Counted from the stretch's first letter, positions 25,241 through 34,842 are shown. The stretch: DNA of 64,000 nucleotides from Acidobacteriota bacterium (GCA_003170135.1 PMZR01000124.1:1-64000), one strand, 5' to 3'. Notes: generated by a model from the letters alone, not told the origin. Program-made: numbers and translations.

Positions 25241-25651
25241 ATGTCCGTCCAGATTCAATGCGACTATGAGGGCGACCTGCATTGCGGTGCGGTACACGGG
25301 CCATCCGGGAGCACGCTCTCGACCGATGCCCCTGCCGACAACCAGGGACGCGCCGAAACGTTCTCGCCCACCGATCTCGTCGCCACGGCGCTCGGGTCCT
25401 GCCTGTTGACGATCATGGGCATCTATGCGCGGCCGCGGGGCATCCGGATCGAAGGCGCCCGCGCCGTGGTCGAGAAAGAGATGACGACCACGCCGCCGCG
25501 GCGCATCGCGAAGCTGAAGGTTCGCGTCTCGTTGCCCGCCACGCTCGACGACAAGGCCCGCGGCGGTCTCGAGCAGGCGGCGCGCCTGTGCCCCGTCGCG
25601 GCATCGTTGCATCCGGACGTGACCCTCGATCTGACCTTCGACTACGTGTGA
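25241..25651 (+). CDS. OsmC/Ohr-family protein
   Basis: The 136-residue protein has the two conserved cysteines of the OsmC fold, in LGSCLLTIMG and ARLCPVAASLHP, and the SPTDLVATALGSC motif. OsmC-family proteins reduce organic or fatty-acid hydroperoxides through the Cys pair. The ATG at 25241 follows GAGGA closely; the frame is open upstream but not conserved-looking. A possible -10 (TACACT, ~25194) would give a leader of about 40 nt. Confidence 0.88.
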   Translation: MSVQIQCDYEGDLHCGAVHGPSGSTLSTDAPADNQGRAETFSPTDLVATALGSCLLTIMGIYARPRGIRIEGARAVVEKEMTTTPPRRIAKLKVRVSLPATLDDKARGGLEQAARLCPVAASLHPDVTLDLTFDYV

Positions 25652-25760
25652 GCGATGGCACGCCCTGGCTCGTCGCGATGATTCACCGCGCGACGCGCCA
25701 GGGCGGCCAGCCTTCGACGCGGCGGGCGCGAAAGGCCGGTGGGAGCGCAGGGGCAAGCTG

Positions 25761-26987
25761 GTGAGTGCGACACCGACCGAAGACGGCGACGTGCGAGCCG
25801 ATGTCGCGATCGTCGGCGCAGGGCCGGCGGGTTCGGTGGCCGCCTTCGTCCTCGCCCGCGCGGGCCTCGATGTCGTCCTGATGGACCGCGCCAGGTTCCC
25901 GAGGGACAAGGCCTGCGGCGACGGGCTGATGCCCGACGCGCTGGCGGCGCTGGCGGCAATCGGGCTCGCCGATCGCGCGCTGGCCGGGGCACGGCGCCTC
26001 ACCGCGTTGCGCATCTACACACCCAACGGCACGCCCGTCACCGTGAACGGCGAATTCGCGGTCGTGCCGCGCGAGCGCCTCGATGCCTGCCTGTGCGACG
26101 CCGCCGTGGACGCCGGCGCGCGGCTGCTCACCCCGGTCCGTGCCATCGGGCCCGTCGAACAGAATGGCCGCGTGGCTGGCGTGGTGGGCGAGACCGCAGG
26201 TGGCGGGAGCGTCTGCGTGCGGGCGCGCACGACCGTGCTGGCCACCGGCGCCGGCGCCGGGCCGCTGACCGCGTTCGGCGTGTGCGAGCAGAGCCGGCCC
26301 AGCGGCATGGCCGCGCGGTTCTATGTGGTGCCGGAAGACGAGGGCGCGCGCGTCGATCTCGATGCGCTCTGCGTCTCCTTCAACCGCAGCATCTGTCCGG
26401 GATACGGCTGGGTGTTTCCAGGCCCCGGCGGGTCCTTCAACATCGGCGTCGGCTACTCGACGGCCGCTCCACCCGAGACGAAGAACCTGCGCGTGCTGAT
26501 GGCCCGCTTCGTAGAGAACTTCCCACCCGCGCGCGAACTGACGAGGATGGCCGGAAGACGGTCCGACGTCCACGGCGCGCCGCTCAGGACCGGCCTGACG
26601 GGGTCGCGTCTGTCAGAACCCGGCGTGCTCGTCGTCGGCGACGCGGCAGGGTTCACGTATCCGATCACCGGAGAGGGCATCGGCAAGGCGATTGAGAGCG
26701 GCATCCTGGCGGCCGAGATCATCCGCGACGGAGTGCGCGCCAATCGCAGCGCTGAGGCGATCGCGAACGCGTACCGGGACGGGGTGGAGAAGACGTTCCG
26801 AGCTCGTTTCCAGGCGTACGAGAATGCGCAGCGCTGGCTGGCGTTTCCGAGGCTCCTGGACTTCCTGGCCTGGCGCGCCAATTCGGGAAGTTACGTTCGC
26901 AAGCAGTTCAGGGCGCTCGCCGCCGACATCGTCGATCCCCGGGCGATTCTCTCGTTTGGCGGCCTGATCCGGACGCTGTTCACCTGA
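25761..26987 (+). CDS. Geranylgeranyl-reductase-family flavoprotein
   Basis: The 408-residue protein begins after ~12 residues with the FAD motif VAIVGAGPAGSVAAFVLARAG, then RFPRDKACGDGLMP, the substrate-site motif PGYGWVFP and the FAD-binding GDAAGFTYPITGEGI. This is the pattern of the geranylgeranyl reductase family, which saturates double bonds of isoprenoid chains (menaquinone, chlorophyll or lipid side chains). GTG 25761 has AGGGG 8 nt upstream. It converges, with a 20-bp gap, on a second member of the same family. Confidence 0.85.
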   Translation: MSATPTEDGDVRADVAIVGAGPAGSVAAFVLARAGLDVVLMDRARFPRDKACGDGLMPDALAALAAIGLADRALAGARRLTALRIYTPNGTPVTVNGEFAVVPRERLDACLCDAAVDAGARLLTPVRAIGPVEQNGRVAGVVGETAGGGSVCVRARTTVLATGAGAGPLTAFGVCEQSRPSGMAARFYVVPEDEGARVDLDALCVSFNRSICPGYGWVFPGPGGSFNIGVGYSTAAPPETKNLRVLMARFVENFPPARELTRMAGRRSDVHGAPLRTGLTGSRLSEPGVLVVGDAAGFTYPITGEGIGKAIESGILAAEIIRDGVRANRSAEAIANAYRDGVEKTFRARFQAYENAQRWLAFPRLLDFLAWRANSGSYVRKQFRALAADIVDPRAILSFGGLIRTLFT

Positions 26988-27007
26988 GCGCCGCGTCGAC
27001 GGATCGC

Positions 27008-28201
27008 TCATCGCCCGGCAATGTGCGGTGGCGCGCGCCTTCCGTTCGACAGGCCCCGGAGCCACAAGGCCGGCGCGCGCAGGCCGAGCCACCAGACGAA
27101 GTCCCCGTACGATCGATCGCCTCTCGCGACACCCAGGTATCGGTCGAGGACGGTTCGTTCGGTTGCCAGGAGGCGCATGAACATCGACGGATACCGCCGC
27201 GCCAACCGGGCGAGACGAAGTGCGTAGCGCAGGTTGCGACCGAACGCCATCTCGCACGTTTGGCCATAGGTGGTCAATGTCGCCGGGCCCGCGTCCTTTG
27301 CCTGCACCGCGCGGGCGGCCACCTCACCGGAAATGCGGCCGGACCGGATCGCGTAGGTGATGCCTTCGCCGAGGAACGCGTCGACGAACCCCGCCGCATC
27401 TCCGGCCAGTATCACGCCATCGGAGACGAGATTGCGCCGCACGCCCCCGCACGGGATCAGGTGACCGTGCACCTCCGTCCTGTCCACGTCGATCTGCAGG
27501 TCCCGACAGAACGTCTCGAACACGCGTCTGGGCGCCGGGAGATCTGACCGCAGGCCGCCGATACCCACCGAGTAGAAATCCCCGTGAGGGAAGACCCAGC
27601 CGTAGCCGCCCCGCGCGACGCCGAGGTACACGTCGATGACGTCTTTCAGATCGGCAAACTGTGGCAATTGCGCCGACGGCACCCGGCACTCGAGGCATAC
27701 GCCCGATTCGTCGTTCCGGTCGGGGCGCCTGACGTCCTTCGCCAGTCTGCCCGCCGTTCCTTCCGCGATGATGACGACGGCGCACGTCGTCTGGTCATCC
27801 CTGGTCTGGAGCACCATCTCGTCTCCAACCCGCGTGATCGCCGTGACCTCCCCCACGCGGACTCGCGCGCCTGCCTCCTGCGCCTTCTCGACCAGGAAAT
27901 GATCGAAGTGCTCCCTTCGCACCAGCACGGCGACGCGTTCGTCCGATCGGCCGAGCATGGAATCGGAACCATAATGAACGCGCGTGCCAAAACACGCCGC
28001 ATCCACCAGCCGCTCCGGAAGCGCAAACCCCAGCGAGCGCAGCGCCTGTTCCGACACCGCCCCGCCGCATAGCTTGGGTCGCGGCATCGCCGCCTTCTCG
28101 AAGAGAACCACGCGGCAGCCGAGCGCTGCCGCCTGGCGCGCGGCCGAACTGCCCGCGGGACCGCCTCCGACGACGGCGACATCACACCGGTCACCGCCCA
28201 T
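27008..28201 (-). CDS. Geranylgeranyl-reductase-family flavoprotein (second copy)
   Basis: The 397-residue protein has the FAD motif VAVVGGGPAGSSAARQAAALG, PRPKLCGGAVSE, GGYGWVFPHGDFYSVGIGG and GDAAGFVDAFLGEGITYAI, again the geranylgeranyl reductase family. It shares architecture with the convergent neighbour but has diverged strongly, so the two are old paralogues or separate acquisitions that may act on different isoprenoid substrates or sequential bonds. No SD is visible before the ATG at 28201. Confidence 0.85.
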   Translation of the reverse strand: MGGDRCDVAVVGGGPAGSSAARQAAALGCRVVLFEKAAMPRPKLCGGAVSEQALRSLGFALPERLVDAACFGTRVHYGSDSMLGRSDERVAVLVRREHFDHFLVEKAQEAGARVRVGEVTAITRVGDEMVLQTRDDQTTCAVVIIAEGTAGRLAKDVRRPDRNDESGVCLECRVPSAQLPQFADLKDVIDVYLGVARGGYGWVFPHGDFYSVGIGGLRSDLPAPRRVFETFCRDLQIDVDRTEVHGHLIPCGGVRRNLVSDGVILAGDAAGFVDAFLGEGITYAIRSGRISGEVAARAVQAKDAGPATLTTYGQTCEMAFGRNLRYALRLARLARRYPSMFMRLLATERTVLDRYLGVARGDRSYGDFVWWLGLRAPALWLRGLSNGRRAPPHIAGR

Positions 28202-28439
28202 GCCGGAATTCCATGTCGAGCGCGAAGATGACGATGGGAATCAGCACGCCCACAACATTGGCCTCCAGCACCGCAGATTCTTGACGAGTGTACCGTACAG
28301 ATAATCAGTCAGGAGCCGCGCACAGCCATGAGCAGGCCAACGCGCTCAACCCGATGAGCGGGCAGGGCAGAGGAGCGTCGAACACGTTGGCTCACATCGG
28401 GTCCGCACGTCGCCGTGACTTTTGGTACAGTACGGCGTC

Positions 28440-29198
28440 GTGGCAGCAATGAAGCGGGCTTCGGCATCGTCGGCGACCGGTTCCCGGCGGGGCGATCAAC
28501 TCGCTCTGCCGCTCGGCAAGCCGGCCTCACCGGCCGACGTGGAAGCCGTGTCGATCGGCCGGCGCCTCGTCACGGTGCGCTTCGTCCGGCACCGCGGCGC
28601 GCGCCGTTACGTCCTGCGCGTGTTGCCCGACCTCACCGTGCGCGTCACCGTTCCCCGGGCCGGTACCCGCGCGCACGCGATCGCCTTCCTGCGGCGCGAG
28701 CTGCGCTGGCTGGACCTGCAGCGGTACGCGGCCGCGCGAAACGCCGGCGCGCTTCTTTTCCGCGGTGAGCTTCTCGCGCTGCAAACCGACGGTACCTCAC
28801 CGGACCGCGCGGTGCACATCGGCGGCACGCGCGTCCCCGTGCGCGCCGGGGAAAGCCCGAGGCAGGCGGCGGTCCGGCACCTGCGGGCGCTGGCCGGGCG
28901 CGAACTTCGAGACCACCTGCTCGCCCTCGCCGATCGGTTCGGCCTTCCCGTCAAGCGGATCACGATCCGCAACCAGCAGACGCGCTGGGGCTCGTGTTCG
29001 CCGCACGGCGCCGTCGCGCTCAATTGGCGGCTCATCCAGATGCCGGACAGCGTCCGCGACTACATCCTCATTCACGAGTTGATGCACCTGCGCGAGCGCA
29101 ATCATTCCCGCCGCTTCTGGACGCTGGTGGAGCAGGCGTGTCCCGATCACCGGGTCGCGCGCCGGTGGCTCAAAGGACACGAAGCGGAGTTGCTGTGA
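28440..29198 (+). CDS. WSS1/YgjP-type (DUF45) metallopeptidase
   Basis: The protein of about 252 residues carries the zinc site HELMHLRERNHSRRFW (HELMH with a third His) and the preceding RWGSCSPHGAVALNWRL motif that defines the DUF45/YgjP family. These are predicted zinc metalloproteases related to SprT and WSS1; in vivo targets of the bacterial forms are unclear. A TACAGT -10 with TGG before it (28424-28431) lies 8 nt before GTG 28440, which suggests a leaderless start; ATG 28449 is the alternative. Confidence 0.85.
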   Translation: MAAMKRASASSATGSRRGDQLALPLGKPASPADVEAVSIGRRLVTVRFVRHRGARRYVLRVLPDLTVRVTVPRAGTRAHAIAFLRRELRWLDLQRYAAARNAGALLFRGELLALQTDGTSPDRAVHIGGTRVPVRAGESPRQAAVRHLRALAGRELRDHLLALADRFGLPVKRITIRNQQTRWGSCSPHGAVALNWRLIQMPDSVRDYILIHELMHLRERNHSRRFWTLVEQACPDHRVARRWLKGHEAELL

Positions 29199-29200
29199 GG

Positions 29201-29221
29201 GCCCGGCGTGCCGTGCCGGGC
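29201..29221. terminator. Hairpin between convergent genes
   Basis: GCCCGGC (29201-29207) and GCCGGGC (29215-29221) form a perfect 7-bp stem in the 36-bp gap between the DUF45 and phosphatase genes. No T-tract is present. Confidence 0.45.
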
Positions 29222-29234
29222 TGCCAGGACGCGG

Positions 29235-30890
29235 CTAGGACGCGGGCTGTCCGCGGTACTTGAGCACGAAGATCGTCAGGTCGTCGCGCGCGGGCGCGCC
29301 GGCGCAGAACTGCGACACCTCCTGCAGGACGCGCTCGAGCAGCGCCGGCGGGTCGAGCGTCGCCGCGTGCCGCATGACCAGATCCTCGATTCGCGCGTCG
29401 CCGAATTCGTTGCCAGCCGCGTCATTGGCCTCGGGCAGTCCGTCGGAGAAGAGCAGCAGCAGGTCGCCGGGCTGCAGCGTCAGGCGGCCTTCCTCGTAAT
29501 GGTTGTCCGCAAACAGGCCAAGCACGCAGCCGCCGGTTTCGAGTTTGCCGATGGCGCCGCCGGCCTTCACGAGCAGCGGGGGGTTGTGCCCGGCGTTGCA
29601 GTAGGTGAACGTCCCGTCCCGCGCCACGGCGCCGTAGAACATCGTCGCGAACTTGCCTTCGAACCGCCCGTAGAGCACCGTGTTGCCGACCGTGATCGCG
29701 GCGGCCGGGGAGGGGTCCGCAGTGACGTAGGCGGCGAAGGCGCCCTGGAGGGCCGCGGCGAGCAGCGCCGCGGGCACGCCCTTGCCCGAAATGTCGGCGA
29801 CCGCGAAGCCGAAGCCGCCGTCCGGCAGGTCGTACACATCGAAGAAGTCGCCGCCGATCGCGCGACACGGGATCGTCGTCCCCGCGGCGTCGATGACCGG
29901 GGTCGATCGCTCGCATGAGGGCACGAGCATGCGCTGGATTTCGGCCGCGATATTCATCTCACGGTCCATTTGCGTCTTCTCGATCGCTTCCCGGTAGAGG
30001 CGCGCATGCTCAATCGCCACCGACGCTTCGGTCGCCAGGGTTTCGATCGCCTCGACGGTCGGCGGTGACAGCAGGTCGCCCTTCTCGCGGCCGTCCAGGT
30101 AGAGCACGCCGATCTTCCGTGGTTCGCGCGGCGCGTCCGGTGCGCCGCCGTAGGGCACCAGGTGCAGCGGCACGCACAGCACGTGCCGGATGCCGAGCGC
30201 GATCGTGCCGGCGTGCAGGTTGGCCACGTCGCCATCGAGCAGGTCCGAGACGATGCGAACCTCGCCGCTGTCGAAGACCTGTTCGGGGATCTTCCGCGAC
30301 GTGTCGAAGCGGGTGCCGGGCAGCGTCTGGCGGTGGCGCGAGCGGCCGAGCATGAATTCGAGCGCGCCCGCGGGGTTGGCGAGCATCACGAAGCCGCGCT
30401 CGGCGCCGGCCAGATCGATCGCCGAATCGATGACCAGCGCGAGGACCTCGTCCAGGACGCGGCCCGAGCCGAGTGCCCGCAGGCCGTCGAGCAGGGCCGT
30501 GACGTGGCGCAGGCCGCTGACGACCGAGGTGGACGTGGGTTCCGTGGACGCGGCACTCTCCAGCACGAACACGGCCATGGCGCCGCCGCTCCTGCCGAAG
30601 CGGATCGTGTCGCGGTGCTGCAGTGTCTGCTCGGTGACCTGCTGGTCGTTCACGAACGTGCCGTAGCGCGAACCGCGGTCGCGGATGGCGTAGACGCCCG
30701 GCGCCTGCATCACGATTTCCGCGTGGTCGCGCGACACGTCACTGCCGGCCAGGCAGAGGTCGTTCTCGGCCCGCCGGCCCAGCGTGAGCTTCGCGCGATC
30801 GATCGGCACGACCCGCCGGCCGTTCTGGTCGGTCACGTCCAGCTGCGCGACGGGCTGCGTCGTCAGCGTCGGCGAATCCAGGCCGATCAT
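29235..30890 (-). CDS. FHA-GAF-SpoIIE (PP2C-type) serine phosphatase
   Basis: The 551-residue protein has an N-terminal FHA phosphothreonine-binding domain (GRRAENDLCL, SRDHAEI, RGSRYGTFVN; ~15-105), a GAF sensor domain (~130-300) and a C-terminal SpoIIE/RsbU-type PP2C domain (GGDFFDVYDLPDGG, ADISGKGVPAALL, FSDGLPEAND, RDDLTIFVLKY). Such phosphatases dephosphorylate anti-sigma-factor antagonists or similar targets. No anti-sigma or antagonist gene is next to it. GGGAG lies 7 nt before the ATG. Confidence 0.92.
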   Translation of the reverse strand: MIGLDSPTLTTQPVAQLDVTDQNGRRVVPIDRAKLTLGRRAENDLCLAGSDVSRDHAEIVMQAPGVYAIRDRGSRYGTFVNDQQVTEQTLQHRDTIRFGRSGGAMAVFVLESAASTEPTSTSVVSGLRHVTALLDGLRALGSGRVLDEVLALVIDSAIDLAGAERGFVMLANPAGALEFMLGRSRHRQTLPGTRFDTSRKIPEQVFDSGEVRIVSDLLDGDVANLHAGTIALGIRHVLCVPLHLVPYGGAPDAPREPRKIGVLYLDGREKGDLLSPPTVEAIETLATEASVAIEHARLYREAIEKTQMDREMNIAAEIQRMLVPSCERSTPVIDAAGTTIPCRAIGGDFFDVYDLPDGGFGFAVADISGKGVPAALLAAALQGAFAAYVTADPSPAAAITVGNTVLYGRFEGKFATMFYGAVARDGTFTYCNAGHNPPLLVKAGGAIGKLETGGCVLGLFADNHYEEGRLTLQPGDLLLLFSDGLPEANDAAGNEFGDARIEDLVMRHAATLDPPALLERVLQEVSQFCAGAPARDDLTIFVLKYRGQPAS

Positions 30891-30976
30891 GGCTGCACTC
30901 CCGCGTTGCGAAACTCCGCACCGTGACAGGATCAGCCGAAATGGTAGGATGCCGCCGGGCGCCAGTCAACGGGCAT

Positions 30977-31933
30977 TCAGACCCCCGTCACCTCGTCCAG
31001 CAACCGCCGCTGCCCGGTCAATTGCTGAATCGCGGTGACGTCCTGCACCGTCTCGAGGCACCCGAGGTAGGCGCCGTCCTGGCCGTGGACCGCGAAGTAG
31101 CGGATGTGCACCTTGCGGCCGGCGAGATCCATCCAGAACTCGGCGACCTTGCGCTGACCCGCCTTGAAGCTGGCCAGAATCGCGTTCACGCGGTCCACGC
31201 TCTTCTCCGGGTGGCACTGCTGCACCGGCATGCCGATGACGCCACGCGTCCGGCCGAAGATCTTCGGCAGGTTCTCGTGGCTGAAGTACCGCACGCGATC
31301 CTGCGCGTCCACGAAGGACAACTCGATCGGCAGCGTGTTCAGCATCGCGGCAAGCACGTGCGGCTCGAGGCCGGCGACGAGATCATCGAGACGGCCGGCG
31401 GCGATGATCCGGTTCGCGAGCGCGTAGTAGCGCTGGCGCGTGTCGGGTCCGGCCGACGCTTCGACGCGTTCGATGCCCGTCACGACGGCCTGCGCGTGGG
31501 TTGGCTGCATCACGCGCCTGGCCATCGGGTAGAGGATGTCGTTCTCCTTCCAGTAGTGGTTCTTGAGCAGGGTGGCGTATTCCGCGAAGATGGCCTTCAG
31601 GCCCTCCAGCCGGCTGTCGTCTCCGGCGACGTACGCCCGGCCGAGCGCGACGAAGCGCGCGAGGAGCCGCTTGCTCTCTTCGTGCTCCTGCAGCATCACG
31701 CCCAGCGGGCCGCCCTGTCGGGGCACACCGAGCCGCTCGATGAGGGGGAACAGGTGGTCTTCCTCTTTCCTGTTGTGACACTGGTCCACGTAGCACTCGA
31801 AGTACTCGACGGTCTCGCCGACCAGGCGCTTCGGCGGCCCGCCCGGCGTCTCGAACGCGCGCCCGACGGCGTCGATCACGCGCTCGGTCATTTCATGGTC
31901 CGCCATCAGAAGATCAGTCCACGTCTCACTCAT
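30977..31933 (-). CDS. Hemerythrin-like plus PAS (DUF438-type) protein
   Basis: The 318-residue protein has an HHE hemerythrin-like domain with candidate diiron ligands in MADHEMTE, CHNRKEEDHLFPLIE, QEHEESKR and KNHYWKENDILYP. A PAS domain (~195-310) with LNTLPIELSFVDAQDRVRYF and a hydrophobic pocket follows. The layout matches DUF438-type oxygen, NO or redox sensors. GGAGGT is 4 nt before the ATG at 31933. The phosphatase gene lies 86 bp downstream on the same strand and may be its output, but this is inference. Confidence 0.86.
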   Translation of the reverse strand: MSETWTDLLMADHEMTERVIDAVGRAFETPGGPPKRLVGETVEYFECYVDQCHNRKEEDHLFPLIERLGVPRQGGPLGVMLQEHEESKRLLARFVALGRAYVAGDDSRLEGLKAIFAEYATLLKNHYWKENDILYPMARRVMQPTHAQAVVTGIERVEASAGPDTRQRYYALANRIIAAGRLDDLVAGLEPHVLAAMLNTLPIELSFVDAQDRVRYFSHENLPKIFGRTRGVIGMPVQQCHPEKSVDRVNAILASFKAGQRKVAEFWMDLAGRKVHIRYFAVHGQDGAYLGCLETVQDVTAIQQLTGQRRLLDEVTGV

Positions 31934-32030
31934 CAATACCTCCGTTTCGACCCTCCAGTCTTGCCCAGTTTCCGGCGGCGCGTCTATGACGACGGTCATA
32001 TGGCGCGGCAGATCATGTGGCAGAAGACGT

Positions 32031-34259
32031 TCAGTCCTGCGCTTGCCGTTCGATGATCGACACCTGCTCGATGGTGTCGCCTTCGAGGATCGCGTCGACA
32101 ACCTCCATGCCGCGCTCGACCGTCGCGAACACCGTGTAGGTGTGGTCATAGCGGGCGTTGTCCACGAGGTTGATGTAGAACTGTGCGTCGCCGGTGTCCC
32201 GGCCCCGCGTCGAGATGCCCACGCTTGCGCGGCGGTTCGACGCCAGCCCGACTTCGTCGCGCATGAACGGACCATCGCCGGCGTACTCGTTCGCGCCGGG
32301 ACTGCCGCCCTGGATGAGCGAGCCCGGTTCCACGCGGTGGAACGTGAGGCCGTTGTAGTAGCCCGCCCGTGCCAGGCGCGCGAAGCGCACCACGCTGGCC
32401 GGCGCGTCGGCGGTGAGCAGGGCGAGCGTGAACGTCGCGCCGCTCTTCATGCGGACGATCGCGGTCGCCCCGTCCAGTTGCCGCACGTCGTCCAGTGTCG
32501 GCGGCGCCGCCGCAGGCGAGGCGGCCGGCAAAACGGCGCGGTCGACGCCGGTCCACTGCCTGAGGATCGCCGCGGCCGAGGCGCCGACGCGCGGATCGGG
32601 ATCGCGCACGTACGGCTCCAGCGTCCTGGCCTGCTCGCGGCCGCCCACCTCGCCGATCCGCTCGAGCAGCGCCAGGCGCGCGTCGCGTGAGGTGTCGCGG
32701 TGCGGCGTGGTCAGCGCGCCGAGCGCGCGGACGAGCGCGGGGAACGCGCGGGCGCGATCGGGCGTTCCCTTGAGCGCCCTGGCGGCGGTCAGCAGCAACT
32801 GGCCGTCGGTTCGCGCCAGTTCGCTGATGAACACCTCGTCTGCCGCGTGCTGTTCGACCTCGGACAAGCCGCTGACCGCGGCCGTGCGGACGTTGTCGTC
32901 GGTGTCGGCGGCCAGCGTCCGCAGCACGTCGCTCGATTTCGCGACGGCCGCGGCGCGCGCCGCATAGACGCGCACCTGCCAGACGGGACTGGCCGCGAAG
33001 CGGCGCAGCTGCGCGTCCGCCTGCTCGGGCGCCAGGCGCGCCAGCGACACGATCGCGTGCGCCGGCCGGTGCCACGGACCGTCGGCCGGAGGCAGCACCC
33101 GGACGAGGCCGCCCAGGATCCGGGGCGCATCCGAGGTCGGCCCGCACTTGGGCAGCAGGTCGACGGCAAGCAGCGACACGTGCGGGCTCGGGTCGGCAAC
33201 CGCCGTGAGCAGCACGCGGCATTCGGTGCCCTCCTGGTTGCGTCCCAGGGCCGAGAGCGCTTCGTACCGGACACGCCAGTGCGCGTCGCCCAGCCCGCGC
33301 ATGACGATGGCCAGTCGCGCGCTTCGCGTGGCGCTGTCCGGCGCGCGCAGGCCGGCCGCCGCGTCGCGGACGGCGATGCGCCGCACCTCCCACTGCTCAT
33401 CGTCCATCGCCGATCTCAGCGTCTGGTCGTCGGCGTCGGAGTGCGGCGCGAGCGCCAGCAGCGCCAGCCGCCGAACCCGCGCGACATCGTCCAGGTCCGG
33501 TTGACCGATGGCCCCCGCCTGTAGCTGCGACGGCAACTTGCGATCCGCGCGGTGGCCGATGGCGAGCGTTCGCAGGCGATCGATTGTTGCGGCGGCCGGG
33601 GTGAAGATCTTCGCGTTCTGACGCAGGAGCGACTCGAGCCCCTTCACGACGCGCACGAGCGCCGGGACGTCGGCATCCTGCGGCTTTGAGCCGGATCCGG
33701 CGGCCGGCGCAAACGTGGCGGCGACCAGGAGTGCCTCAATCGCCTGCGCGTCGGCGGCGGCCCGGTAAGGAAGGCGCCCAAGGCTCTCGCAGATGACGCC
33801 GCCTACCATAGGATCGGTCTCGCGCCCCAGCTGCCTGCGCAGCTCAGCGCCTGCCTGGGCGATGGCCGCGACCGGTGTGGCGGCTGCGGCGTTTGCCTGG
33901 CCCGTGCCTGCGCTGGTCGGCACGGCCTGCGCGAGCGCGTTCGCCGCCTCCGCCCGGACGCCGGCGTCAGGCGAGACCAGCAACGGCGCGATCAGGGAGA
34001 TGAGGCTGGGACGTTCCAGCCGGCCGAGGGCGCGGACGGCGAGACGCTGAATCGCCGGATCCGGGTGGGCGAGCGCCGAGGTGAGCACGCGCAGATCGGC
34101 GTCCCCTGGCGCCCGTCTATCCTCGGCGGCCAGAATCTGTGCGCGCAGGCTCGCCGGCGACCCTTGCGCCGATGGGCGTGCGGCCGGGCTCCAGACGGAT
34201 CCGCACAGCACGAACGCCACGATCCCACTGACGGTCCAGATCTTCTTGTCGTTTTGCAT
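32031..34259 (-). CDS. Secreted HEAT-repeat protein with C-terminal cyclophilin domain
   Basis: The 742-residue protein starts with a signal peptide (IVAFVLCGSVWSP). It contains many HEAT-like repeats (for example DPAIQRLAVRALGRLERP, DPSPHVSLLAVDLLPKCGP) over ~35-570 and ends in a cyclophilin-type peptidyl-prolyl isomerase domain (GLTFHRVEPGSLIQGGSPG, AQFYINLVDN, VFATVERGMEVVDAI). The isomerase signature is degenerate (QFYINL in place of QFFI), so activity is uncertain. It is probably a periplasmic scaffold or chaperone. GGAGG precedes the ATG closely. Confidence 0.85.
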   Translation of the reverse strand: MQNDKKIWTVSGIVAFVLCGSVWSPAARPSAQGSPASLRAQILAAEDRRAPGDADLRVLTSALAHPDPAIQRLAVRALGRLERPSLISLIAPLLVSPDAGVRAEAANALAQAVPTSAGTGQANAAAATPVAAIAQAGAELRRQLGRETDPMVGGVICESLGRLPYRAAADAQAIEALLVAATFAPAAGSGSKPQDADVPALVRVVKGLESLLRQNAKIFTPAAATIDRLRTLAIGHRADRKLPSQLQAGAIGQPDLDDVARVRRLALLALAPHSDADDQTLRSAMDDEQWEVRRIAVRDAAAGLRAPDSATRSARLAIVMRGLGDAHWRVRYEALSALGRNQEGTECRVLLTAVADPSPHVSLLAVDLLPKCGPTSDAPRILGGLVRVLPPADGPWHRPAHAIVSLARLAPEQADAQLRRFAASPVWQVRVYAARAAAVAKSSDVLRTLAADTDDNVRTAAVSGLSEVEQHAADEVFISELARTDGQLLLTAARALKGTPDRARAFPALVRALGALTTPHRDTSRDARLALLERIGEVGGREQARTLEPYVRDPDPRVGASAAAILRQWTGVDRAVLPAASPAAAPPTLDDVRQLDGATAIVRMKSGATFTLALLTADAPASVVRFARLARAGYYNGLTFHRVEPGSLIQGGSPGANEYAGDGPFMRDEVGLASNRRASVGISTRGRDTGDAQFYINLVDNARYDHTYTVFATVERGMEVVDAILEGDTIEQVSIIERQAQD

Positions 34260-34462
34260 ATGCCTCCGCTCCGCGACGCCGACAGTATGCCGGGAAAATG
34301 GGGCGCCTTGGCAAAATACTCCCGACCCCATTTCGCCGCGGGCGGCGGGTTGACCCTCTGCCGGGCTGGCGCGCGGGGCTTGACGGCGGTCCGGGCCGGC
34401 GATATATTTTGGTTGTTCGCCAAACAACGAACAACCGCTGCCGGGGGCGAGGCCGTCTCGGA

Positions 34463-34549
34463 CATCGAACATCGAACTGCGGATTTCGGATTTCGGCCTT
34501 CGCCCTTCGGCCTTCGAACTCCGGACTCCGGACTCCGGACTCCGGACTT
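34463..34549 (+). repeat. Heptanucleotide repeat array directly upstream of the ArsR-type gene
   Basis: Ten 7-bp units run 34480-34549: two of CGGATTT, three CGGCCTT-like, one CGAACTC, three of CGGACTC and one of CGGACTT. They are preceded by ATCGAAC-type units from 34463. The array ends 5 bp before the ATG at 34555. It belongs to the same family as 12934-13024. Confidence 0.8.
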
Positions 34550-34554
34550 TGAAC

Positions 34555-34842
34555 ATGGGCATCAACGATGTGTTCCAGGCGTTGAGCGATCCGACCAGGC
34601 GCGAGATCCTCCGCATCCTGCGCAAGCGCGACATGACGGCGGGGGACCTGGCGGAACGCTTCCCCTTGGCCAAGTCCACGTTGTCGGGGCATTTCCTGGT
34701 CCTCCGGCACGCCGGCCTCATCGTTGCCGAAAAGCGGGGCACGAGCATCGTCTACAGCCTGAACGTGTCGGCCGTCGAGGAGGCCGTGTCGGGTGTCATG
34801 GAAACGCTCGGCGTCGGGCGAAAGAAACAGGGGGCGCGGTGA
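34555..34842 (+). CDS. ArsR/SdpR-family autorepressor
   Basis: The 95-residue winged-helix protein has QALSDPTRREILRILRKRDM and KSTLSGHFLVLRHAGLIV, the SdpR-type ArsR pattern. It overlaps the SdpI-like gene downstream (TGATG), as in the Bacillus sdpRI pair, where SdpR represses its own operon and SdpI sequesters it. The ATG follows a heptad repeat array with no Shine-Dalgarno; TTG 34549 is an in-frame alternative. Confidence 0.87.
   Translation: MGINDVFQALSDPTRREILRILRKRDMTAGDLAERFPLAKSTLSGHFLVLRHAGLIVAEKRGTSIVYSLNVSAVEEAVSGVMETLGVGRKKQGAR

Noticed and set aside
34260-34748. Upstream extension of the HEAT-cyclophilin frame
   Set aside because: It runs through the heptad repeat array and antisense to the SdpR gene. 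The signal peptide and GGAGG place the start at 34259.
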